From the NCBI GenBank assembly GCA_963972255.1, contig CAXATO010000011.1:1-64000 (forward strand): DNA of 64,000 nucleotides, in the 5' to 3' direction. This DNA comes from UBA1479 sp002706405 (GTDB lineage Bacteria; Pseudomonadota; Alphaproteobacteria; Rhodospirillales; Casp-alpha2). Position 1 is the first letter of the stretch, and the number at the start of each line of letters is the position of its first letter. The position numbers were made by a program, and so were the translations under genes. This document shows, piece by piece, positions 26,857 to 34,158 of the stretch. The notes under the pieces are model-generated. The model made no database searches. It saw only the letters and a list, made by a program, of their open reading frames with translations, and had not been told where the DNA came from.

Positions 26857-28854
26857 ATGACAGATAATCAAACCGCTTCGCCCGAACCCTTGCACTACGA
26901 CGAAGTGCGGGAGTTCTCCGTTCTTGAGCATGCGCTGATGCGCCGCGGCTACGATCTGGTGACCTGGATCGCCCTGACCGTCGCGACGATCGCGATCGCG
27001 CTGGCCCTGTTTCACCTTTACGTCGCCGTTTTCGGCACGCCGCAGTCGCGGGCATTTCGCTCCACGCATCTGACCGGCATGATGGTGCTGGCGGTCCTGC
27101 TGTTTCCGCTCGGCCGTAAATCCTGGCGAGACCGCCCGGCCACGCCCATGCAATGGGGGGCATTCGGCATCGACGCGCTGCTGGTTTTCGCGGTCCTTGC
27201 GGTGCAGGTCTATACGTTGTGGGACTTGGATGCCTTTTCCCAACGTGAAGGCGAACTGATCGAATCCGATCTGTGGATGGGCTTCCTTCTGATATTCCTG
27301 GTGATGGAGACCACGCGCCGGTCCGTCGGCCTGCCCATGGTGCTGGTGACGTCGTTCTTCGTCGTCCATTCACTTTATGCGGATAAGTTCGGCGGTTTCC
27401 TCTATGGCCCGCCCACTTCCGTCACCAAGTACATCGATATTCTTTTCATTCGCTCCGAAGGCATGTTCGGCATCCCGATTTCCGTTGCCGCCACGTATAT
27501 CGTGCTGTTCATCATCTTCGGTGCGGTCCTGATTCGCACGGGTGCGGGGCGTATGCTCATCGACCTTGCCATCGCGCTGACCGGCCACCGCCGCGGCGGG
27601 CCGGCCAAGGCGTCGGTGGTGGCGAGCGCCTTTCTCGGCACCGTGTCCGGGTCCGCAGTTGCCAATGTGGTGACGACCGGATCGTTCACCATTCCTTTGA
27701 TGCGCAAGCTCGGCTACCGGCCCAAATTCGCCGCTGCCGTCGAGGCCTGTGCGTCTTCGGGCGGGCAGATCACGCCGCCGATCATGGGCGCCGCCGCCTT
27801 CATCATCGCCGAATTCATGCACGTCAGTTATTTGACGGTCATCATCGCGGCGATCATTCCGACGGTGCTTTACTTCGCCACGATCTACTTCATGGTCGAT
27901 ATCGAGGCCGAGAAGGACGGAATCAAGCGCCTGGACAAGCGCACCCTGCCGCGGGCCCTGACCGTGTTGAAACACGGCTGGCACCAGTTGCTGACCCTGG
28001 CCGTGCTGGTCGGTCTGTTGGCCTGGGGCTATTCGCCCATGCTGTCGGCGTTCTGGGCCATCGTGACCCTGATCGTCCTCAGCTTCCGTGACCCGCTCAC
28101 CCGCATGAGCCCGGTCGATCTGCTCGCCGCCTTGGAATCCGGTGTTCGCGCCGCCATGCCGGTGACGGTGGCCTGCGCCTGCGCCGGGATCATCATCGGC
28201 TCCATCTTCGTGTCCGGCCTGGGCCTGAAGTTCACCAACGAAGTGATCAGCATGGCCGACGGCAACCTGTTCGTCCTGCTGGCATTGACCGGTGTCGCGG
28301 CGATCATTCTCGGCATGGGGATGACGACCACCGCGGTCTATATCACCGTGGCGGCGCTGATCGTGCCGTCGCTGATTCATCTTAAGGTCGAACCCATGGC
28401 GGCACATATGTTCGCCTTCTACTACGGCGTGGTGTCGACCATCACGCCGCCGGTGGCGCTGGCGTCCTTCGCGGCGGCGGCCATCGCCGGGTCCAGTCCC
28501 ATGGGGACGGCCGTGGAATCGGCGCGCATCGGCATCGCCAAATATCTGGTGCCTTTCGCCTTTGTCTATAACCCGGCCCTGCTGTTCGAAGGCCCGCTGT
28601 GGCTGACCTGCCTGTCGGCGGTGTCCGCCTTCATCAGCCTGTGGGGCCTGTCGGTGATGCTCGAAGGCTGGTTCAAGGGCCCGCTTAATCCCGCCATGCG
28701 GACGGTCATCGGGGTGCTGTCGATCATGGCCTTGCTGCCCCCGATGGAACCGCTGATCGACGGCGTGTCGAGCTTCATTCTGCCCGTGGGGGGTGCGCTT
28801 GGCATCGTTCTGTTCGCGGTCACGCGCCGCCGCCTTACTCCGGAGACCGCATAA
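26857..28854 (+). CDS. Fused TRAP transporter permease (DctQM type)
   Basis: At 665 residues this joins the small (DctQ-like) and large (DctM-like) membrane subunits, as usual in TAXI-TRAP systems. About the first 180 residues hold four helices. The DctM part follows, with the conserved GPPTSVTKYIDILF region, ASAFLGTVSGSAVANVVTTG and SSGGQITPPIMGAAAFIIAE, and a second half with VVSTITPPVALASFAAAAIAG. It works by sodium-driven uptake with the binding protein upstream. The stop TAA overlaps the ATG of the following small gene by one base. Confidence 0.95.
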   Translation: MTDNQTASPEPLHYDEVREFSVLEHALMRRGYDLVTWIALTVATIAIALALFHLYVAVFGTPQSRAFRSTHLTGMMVLAVLLFPLGRKSWRDRPATPMQWGAFGIDALLVFAVLAVQVYTLWDLDAFSQREGELIESDLWMGFLLIFLVMETTRRSVGLPMVLVTSFFVVHSLYADKFGGFLYGPPTSVTKYIDILFIRSEGMFGIPISVAATYIVLFIIFGAVLIRTGAGRMLIDLAIALTGHRRGGPAKASVVASAFLGTVSGSAVANVVTTGSFTIPLMRKLGYRPKFAAAVEACASSGGQITPPIMGAAAFIIAEFMHVSYLTVIIAAIIPTVLYFATIYFMVDIEAEKDGIKRLDKRTLPRALTVLKHGWHQLLTLAVLVGLLAWGYSPMLSAFWAIVTLIVLSFRDPLTRMSPVDLLAALESGVRAAMPVTVACACAGIIIGSIFVSGLGLKFTNEVISMADGNLFVLLALTGVAAIILGMGMTTTAVYITVAALIVPSLIHLKVEPMAAHMFAFYYGVVSTITPPVALASFAAAAIAGSSPMGTAVESARIGIAKYLVPFAFVYNPALLFEGPLWLTCLSAVSAFISLWGLSVMLEGWFKGPLNPAMRTVIGVLSIMALLPPMEPLIDGVSSFILPVGGALGIVLFAVTRRRLTPETA

Positions 28855-29084
28855 TGAAGATGTCCGAACTGTTTATCGGCCGGCCCGTCTATTGGGGGCT
28901 TGCCGCCGCCATTGTCGCGGTGCTGGCGTTCCTGGGGTTGCGCCAGGAACACGTCAAGGACTTCGTGCCGTTCCAGTTCGCGGTCCTGGCGCTTGCCCTG
29001 GTCGCCGTCGGGGCCGTCATGGTGCTCTATCGCCCCGGTGAGAAGGCGACCCGCGAGCCCCTCGACTTCGACGACGCGGCCTGA
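28854..29084 (+). CDS. Small two-helix membrane protein of the TRAP operon
   Basis: Seventy-six residues with two hydrophobic segments (VYWGLAAAIVAVLAFLGL and FQFAVLALALVAVGAVMVLY) and a charged C-terminal tail (EKATREPLDFDDAA). Its ATG shares a base with the permease stop, so it is translationally coupled to it and may be an accessory subunit. I do not recognise the family. The dehydrogenase gene starts 12 bases later, showing it is inside the operon. Confidence 0.75.
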   Translation: MKMSELFIGRPVYWGLAAAIVAVLAFLGLRQEHVKDFVPFQFAVLALALVAVGAVMVLYRPGEKATREPLDFDDAA

Positions 29085-29096
29085 CGGCGGCCTATC

Positions 29097-30059
29097 GTGA
29101 CCACCATATTTGTCGAAGGCCCCATGCATGCGCGGGGGGTGGAATTGTTGTCCCTGCGCGACGGTTTGGACGTGCGCCTTGAACAGGGCCTGACCCCGGA
29201 CAGCCTGGCGGAGGCCATCAAGGACGCCGACGCGGTCATCCTGCGGCTGACGCCGCTGACCGCTCCGGCCATCGCGGGGGCGGCCAATCTCAAGATCGTC
29301 TCCCGCCTGGGCGTCGGCTATGACCATGTCGACGTGGCGGCACTCAGCGCGCGGGGCATTCCGCTGGCCATCGTCGGCGACGCGTTGGCGGCTTCCGTGG
29401 CCGAGCACACGGTGCTGCTGATGCTGGGACTCGGCCGTCAGATCGCGGTCATGGACCGCTACACCCGCACGGGCCGATATGCGGAACGCTTCAAAAGCCA
29501 GACCCATGAGCTATTGGATAAATCGGTGCTGATCATCGGACTAGGCGGCATCGGCGGCGAGGCGGCCAAACGCTGTGCCGCCTTCGGCATGCGGGTCGTC
29601 GCCTGCGGCCGCGAGGCGACCCGGAAAGAGGCCCAGCGCCTGGGCTACGATTACGTCGCCGATTTCCGCGACGCCTTGGGAGATGTCGATTTCGTCAGTC
29701 TGCATCTGCCGGCCAACGACGACGGCACGCCCCTTTTGGGGGCGGCGGAATTCGCCGCCATGAAACCGGGGGCCTATGTCATCAACACGGCCCGGGGGTC
29801 CCTGATCGACGAGGATGCCCTTCATGCGGCCCTGGTCTCGGGCCATCTCGGCGGGGCAGGGCTCGACGTCACCAAGGACGAGCCGCCCAAGGACGACTGT
29901 CCCCTGCTTACCCTCGACAACGTGCTGTTCACGCCCCACAACTCGGCCCTGACGGTCGAAACGGGCCGCCGCGTTGCGGAAACCGCGGCCCGCAACGTGC
30001 TGGCCGCATTGGACGCCGCGCTCGATCCCGCCTTCGTCGTCAACAAGGACGTGCTGTGA
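29097..30059 (+). CDS. D-2-hydroxyacid dehydrogenase (SerA-like)
   Basis: A 320-residue dehydrogenase starting at GTG 29097. It has GRLG-type coenzyme binding at LIIGLGGIGGEAAKRCAAFGM, an Arg in NTARGSLIDEDAL, an acidic residue in DEPPKDDCPL and a His in FTPHNSAL, the R/E/H catalytic trio of the family. It would oxidise or form one enantiomer of a 2-hydroxy acid. Sulfolactate-degrading bacteria pair this type (SlcC) with an LDH2/MDH2-type enzyme (ComC) and a TRAP transporter. The same pairing here supports an analogous role but does not prove the substrate. Confidence 0.9.
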   Translation: MTTIFVEGPMHARGVELLSLRDGLDVRLEQGLTPDSLAEAIKDADAVILRLTPLTAPAIAGAANLKIVSRLGVGYDHVDVAALSARGIPLAIVGDALAASVAEHTVLLMLGLGRQIAVMDRYTRTGRYAERFKSQTHELLDKSVLIIGLGGIGGEAAKRCAAFGMRVVACGREATRKEAQRLGYDYVADFRDALGDVDFVSLHLPANDDGTPLLGAAEFAAMKPGAYVINTARGSLIDEDALHAALVSGHLGGAGLDVTKDEPPKDDCPLLTLDNVLFTPHNSALTVETGRRVAETAARNVLAALDAALDPAFVVNKDVL

Positions 30060-31153
30060 GCGGCGGCGCGGCACCGGTCCGCCTCGAGGCCGCGGCCCTG
30101 ACGGGATTCCTGGCGGAGGTCTTTCGCACCGCCGGCTGTTCGGCGGCCGAGGGCATGCGCGTCGCCGAAAACCTGGTCGGCGCAAATCTGTCCGGCCACG
30201 ACAGCCATGGCGTCATCCGCACGCCGCGATATCTGGGTTGGCTGAAATCCGGCAACCTTGTCGCCGACCGCGAGGTTTCCGTGATCAGCGACACGGGGGC
30301 TCTGATGATCCTCGACGGTCAGTTCGGCTTCGGCCAGACCGTGGGGCCGCAGGCCGTCGCCCGCGGCATCGAACGGGCCAAGGACTTGGGTGTCGCCGTG
30401 GTCGCCCTGCGCCATGCCGGGCACCTGGGGCGCATCGGCGCCTTTGCCGAGGTGGCGGCGGCGGAAAACCAGGTGTCGGTCCATTTCGTCAACGTGGCGG
30501 GCAGCGTTCTGGTCGCGCCGTTCGGCGGGACGGAGCGGCGCATGTCCACGGCCCCGGTCGCCATCGGCGTGCCGGGGGCGGGGGGTGCCCCGGTGATTCT
30601 GGATTTCGCGACTTCCCTGGTCGCCGAGGGCAAGGTGCTGGTTGCCTCCAAGGGCGGCAAGCCGTTGCCGGACGGCAGCCTGATTGGGCCCGACGGCCGA
30701 CCCAGCGCCGATCCGGCCATGCTCTATGGTCCGGCCGATCCGGCGGTTCAGCCCAATTCGCGCAACGGCGCGGGTGCGTTGGTCGCCATGGGCGGGCATA
30801 AGGGATCGGGCCTGGCCCTGATGTGCGAACTGCTGGCGGGCGCGCTCACCGGATCGGGCGCCACCGGACCGGGATACGACAAGATTTATAACGGCATGCT
30901 GTCGATCTATATGTCCCGCGACCGTTTTGGCGCGGAGGATGATTATGCCCGCGAACTCCGCCGCTACATCGACTATGTGAAAAGCGCCAAGCCGGTTGAA
31001 GACGGCGGCGAAGTGCTGGTTCCCGGCGAGCCCGAAGCCCGCATGCGCGACGCCCGGCTTTCGGGCGGCATTCCCCTGGCCCCCGATGCCTGGGACGCCA
31101 TTGCCGGCGCCGGCCGGGACCTGGGCGTGGCGCCGCCCGACCCTCTTTCCTAG
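30056..31153 (+). CDS. LDH2/MDH2-family dehydrogenase (ComC/YiaK/AllD type)
   Basis: The 365-residue protein starts at GTG 30056 in a GTGA overlap with the previous stop. It shows the family's GHDSHGVIRTPRYL, HAGHLGRIGAFAE, HFVNVAGS and LDFATSLVAEGKV segments and the GHKGSGLALMCELLAGALTG NAD-binding region. This family reduces or oxidises 2-keto/2-hydroxy acids with a fold unrelated to Rossmann dehydrogenases, often with opposite stereochemistry. It is the last gene of the TRAP operon. Malate, sulfolactate or a related acid is possible. Confidence 0.9.
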   Translation: MSGGAAPVRLEAAALTGFLAEVFRTAGCSAAEGMRVAENLVGANLSGHDSHGVIRTPRYLGWLKSGNLVADREVSVISDTGALMILDGQFGFGQTVGPQAVARGIERAKDLGVAVVALRHAGHLGRIGAFAEVAAAENQVSVHFVNVAGSVLVAPFGGTERRMSTAPVAIGVPGAGGAPVILDFATSLVAEGKVLVASKGGKPLPDGSLIGPDGRPSADPAMLYGPADPAVQPNSRNGAGALVAMGGHKGSGLALMCELLAGALTGSGATGPGYDKIYNGMLSIYMSRDRFGAEDDYARELRRYIDYVKSAKPVEDGGEVLVPGEPEARMRDARLSGGIPLAPDAWDAIAGAGRDLGVAPPDPLS

Positions 31154-31265
31154 CGATTTCCGTCAGGACTTGGCGAGCTCTTCGAGCGTATCCGACTTGC
31201 AGATCACGATCATGCGGCCGCATTCAGCCGTCAGATGACGACGGCGGCGCGGCGCATTCAGTCAG

Positions 31266-31967
31266 TCAGGGGAAGACGGAGGTGACCACCGTCGTGGCGC
31301 CCAGGCCGACGGTCAGGCAGCCGATCGCCATCTGCAGGCCGTTATGGGCCCAGGTCAGGGAGCGCGCGCCCTTGAGGGGCAGGGAAATGGCCGCCGAGAA
31401 CATGGCCATTCCGGCCATGGAGCCGATCCCGAACAAGGCGACGTAGGCCAGCGCCAACCAGGGCGTTGCCGTGGTCTGCGCCGTCATCACCGCCAAGGCT
31501 GCCGATCCGGCCATGCCGTGCATCAGGCCGACGACGAAAAAGCGCAGCGGAAAGCCCGTCGGGTGGTCGTGGTCGTGCGTCCGCGGATGCACCGCCTGTT
31601 TGGGGTCATGCTTATGGGAATGGGCGTGGAAGTGGACTTCTCCGTCCGCGTGACGATGGGCGTGGAAATGGATGCGGTCGCGGATCATGCGGCGGATCAC
31701 TTCGGCGCCCAGCCCGATCAGCAGCACACCGACGGTTGCCTCCATCATGCGCGCGGCAAAGTCGGAAATCGTCGTTTCCATGTAGATCACGGCGCCGCAG
31801 ACCAGGAACAGAGTGGTGGTATGGCCGAGGCCCCAGACAGCCCCCTGACGCAGGGTCTGGCGCAGGGACGTCTTGCCCGACACCATGGCGGTCACGGCGG
31901 CCAGGTGATCCGGCTCAAATGCATGACGAATCCCGATCAGGAAGCCGAGAACCAGGATCGAGGTCAT
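31266..31967 (-). CDS. Nickel/cobalt-type transporter with His-rich loop
   Basis: From ATG 31967, with AAGGAG at 31975-31980, the product is 233 residues. RHAFEPDHLAAVT holds the H-x4-DH metal signature of NiCoT/UreH-type transporters, and about six membrane helices are present. A histidine-rich cytoplasmic loop (HFHAHRHADGEVHFHAHSHKH, then HPRTHDHDH) probably binds the metal. It would move Ni2+ or Co2+ across the inner membrane; direction and metal are uncertain. The frame extends upstream but that start lacks a ribosome site. Confidence 0.8.
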   Translation of the reverse strand: MTSILVLGFLIGIRHAFEPDHLAAVTAMVSGKTSLRQTLRQGAVWGLGHTTTLFLVCGAVIYMETTISDFAARMMEATVGVLLIGLGAEVIRRMIRDRIHFHAHRHADGEVHFHAHSHKHDPKQAVHPRTHDHDHPTGFPLRFFVVGLMHGMAGSAALAVMTAQTTATPWLALAYVALFGIGSMAGMAMFSAAISLPLKGARSLTWAHNGLQMAIGCLTVGLGATTVVTSVFP

Positions 31968-32090
31968 GCCGATGCTCCTTATTGTATGAGGGGCCGCCGC
32001 CGGAAAATCCGACGGCACGCCGTGGGCCCCCTTTGTGACGGATTACGGGCCGCTATTCCAGCGATGTTTCGCTGGCGTGACGGTACCCGG

Positions 32091-32810
32091 TTACTGCGCG
32101 CCGCCGACGGTCAACCCGCCGCAGACGAACAGGGTCTGGCCGGTGATGAAGCCGCTTTCCTTTTTCAGAAAGAAGGTCACGGCGTTGGCGATGTCTTCCG
32201 GCTCACCCAGGCGCTTGACCGGCACGCCGTCGATGATCTTTTGGGTTCTGGGGGTACCCGGCGGGTTGACCTCCTTGAACAGGGGCGTGGCGATGGGGCC
32301 GGGGGCAATGGTGTTCACGGTGATGCCGTCGGCCGCCAGTTCCAGGGCCCAGACCTTGCCCATGGCGGCGATGCCGCCCTTGGTCGCGGCATAGGTGGTG
32401 CGCAACTCCTTGCCCAGGATGACGCGGCTGGACATGTTGACGATACGCCCCCAGCCCACGCGCTTCATGGCCTCGGCGGCATATTTCGCGCAAAGCGCCG
32501 GGGCGACCATGTTGAGGGGAACCACTTTGGCGAAATCCTCGGCCTCGGTCTCGGCCAGGGTTTTGGCGAGCGACATGCCGGCGTTGTTGACCAGGCCGAC
32601 GATGTCGAAGGTCTGAGCGATGTCGGCGAACACGTCGCGGATTCGGTCGTGGTCATAGAGATCGAGTTCGATGAAGGTCTCGCCCGGAATGAGTTCGGCC
32701 GGATTGCGGTCCAGATTGACAACCTTGGTGCCGGTCGCGGCGACGGCCTCGACGCAGGCGCGGCCGATGCCACTGCTGCCGCCGGTCACGACAACGCATT
32801 GTTCCCCCAT
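32091..32810 (-). CDS. SDR-family oxidoreductase (3-oxoacyl-ACP reductase-like)
   Basis: A 239-residue short-chain dehydrogenase: VVTGGSSGIGRACVEA at the start, LVNNAGMS mid-protein, a Ser in NMSSRVIL and YAATKGGIAAMGK as the catalytic pair, and a C-terminal FITGQTLFVCGG. It is FabG-like, but the fatty acid gene is usually elsewhere, so this probably acts in catabolism. It is divergent from the AraC gene and alone on its strand here. Confidence 0.87.
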   Translation of the reverse strand: MGEQCVVVTGGSSGIGRACVEAVAATGTKVVNLDRNPAELIPGETFIELDLYDHDRIRDVFADIAQTFDIVGLVNNAGMSLAKTLAETEAEDFAKVVPLNMVAPALCAKYAAEAMKRVGWGRIVNMSSRVILGKELRTTYAATKGGIAAMGKVWALELAADGITVNTIAPGPIATPLFKEVNPPGTPRTQKIIDGVPVKRLGEPEDIANAVTFFLKKESGFITGQTLFVCGGLTVGGAQ

Positions 32811-32970
32811 GGATGGATCTCCTGATTTTGGTTTGTTCTAAGGTCTGCAACCATTTAGCGGATTTGCGCCATTGTGAACAGGAGTCGCGGGGGTGGGGCA
32901 AGGCAACGGCCGGGACCTAAATTGAACGATAGCGCGGCAGTGTGATGATGGTCGTAGGCGATGGGCCGCT

Positions 32971-32976
32971 TATAAT
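32971..32976 (+). promoter_or_regulatory. Candidate -10 element of the AraC gene
   Basis: A perfect TATAAT (32971-32976) lies ahead of the AraC gene with no clear -35 element. If it works, transcription begins just after the ATG at 32979, which favours translation from ATG 33012. Confidence 0.35.
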
Positions 32977-33011
32977 GTATGCGTGTCCATCGGAAGGATT
33001 GGCGCCCCCTC

Positions 33012-33992
33012 ATGACATATCTGGAGAATTACGAGGTTCTGTCGTCCAAGGACCTGCATGAAATGCGGGATATTCTTGCACGCCTGACCAACACGGATGA
33101 AGTCGACGTCATCGGCAAAGGCCGTGAGATCGACGCGTCCCTGCGCTGTGCCGACCTCGGCGGCCAGAGCCTTCTGCACATCACCTATGGCGCGGTGCCG
33201 ACCCGGGTCCAGACGCAGGCGAACGACGAGGATTCGTTGTTGTTGTTCATCCTTACCGGCGGAATGGCCGAGGTGAAGCATCAAGGGAAGACGTTCGATA
33301 TTTCGCCGAATACCGGCCTGATGCGGGACAAACGCAATCCCCTGACAGCGCACCAGGACGCCTTCGAAAGCTTCGTGGTTCCGCTGTCGATTGATGGCCT
33401 GAAACAACATGCGCGCAAGCTTCTTGGCGAAGAAGCCTGTCTGGCGGATATCCAATTCGATGTCGAACTGGACCTGACTACGCCGAACGGGCAGCACCTG
33501 CGCAATACGGTGACCTATATCGCGGGGGCCCTCGATGGCCCCCTATACGAGGCGGGTAATCCCATCTTGCAGGCAGGCCTCAAGGACCTGTTGCTGACCA
33601 GCGTGCTGTCGCTGCTGCCCAATTCGGCCACGGCGGCCCTGCAGGGCCGCCCGAAGGCCGTCGCCGTGCCCTACTACGTCAAACGGGCTCGCGACTTCAT
33701 CCACGCCCATGCGGATATGGCGATCACCCTGGAAACCCTGGCGCGTCACGCGGGATGCAGTTACCGGTCGTTGCAGATGGCCTTTAACGATGCTTTCGGC
33801 ATGTCGCCGATCGCCTATGTCAAATACGTGCGATTGACCTTGGCTCATGACGATCTGCGCCGGGCCGACAACGGCGTTTCCGTCCGCGATGTCGCCGTGA
33901 AGTGGGGGTTCACCCACATGGGCTGGTTTTCCAAATGCTATGTGGAGCAGTACGGCGTCCTGCCGTCGCAGACCTTGCGGTCGCGCGCCTGA
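33012..33992 (+). CDS. AraC-family transcriptional regulator
   Basis: A 326-residue regulator whose last hundred residues form the double helix-turn-helix (ITLETLARHAGCSYRSLQMAF and DVAVKWGFTHMGWFSKCYVEQYG). The N-terminal 200 residues are a cupin-like sensor with LHITYGAVPTRVQ, as in the AraC_binding_2 group. GGAAGGA at 32992-32998 is 13 bases before the ATG. The neighbour downstream on the same strand is the large secreted protein gene, and the gap between them carries palindromes, so it may control that gene. Confidence 0.87.
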   Translation: MTYLENYEVLSSKDLHEMRDILARLTNTDEVDVIGKGREIDASLRCADLGGQSLLHITYGAVPTRVQTQANDEDSLLLFILTGGMAEVKHQGKTFDISPNTGLMRDKRNPLTAHQDAFESFVVPLSIDGLKQHARKLLGEEACLADIQFDVELDLTTPNGQHLRNTVTYIAGALDGPLYEAGNPILQAGLKDLLLTSVLSLLPNSATAALQGRPKAVAVPYYVKRARDFIHAHADMAITLETLARHAGCSYRSLQMAFNDAFGMSPIAYVKYVRLTLAHDDLRRADNGVSVRDVAVKWGFTHMGWFSKCYVEQYGVLPSQTLRSRA

Positions 33993-34002
33993 TAAATGCT
34001 TT

Positions 34003-34056
34003 GATTGCGCAATCGCTGTCTCCGACGCGCAGCTTAATTTTCAGGCTGGCTTAATT
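34003..34056. promoter_or_regulatory. Candidate operator between the AraC gene and the secreted protein gene
   Basis: GATTGCGCAATC (34003-34014) is a perfect palindrome. Two copies of GCTTAATT start 17 bases apart (34032 and 34049) as a direct repeat, the kind of arrangement AraC proteins bind. A related inverted GCTTATT-like word follows at about 34063. All lie in the 166-base gap before the secreted protein gene. Confidence 0.3.
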
Positions 34057-34158
34057 CCAAAAAATAAGCATGAATTCAGGCCGCCGGAGTGATTAAGAAA
34101 CAAAATACATCGAAATTCACGACTTCGGCGGATCTAACGCCGCGAGGAGGATTTGTCT

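Noticed and set aside
31154..31265. Short minus-strand frame ending ICKSDTLEELAKS
   Set aside because: Looks like the end of a protein but is only about 16 codons, with no recognisable family or ribosome site.
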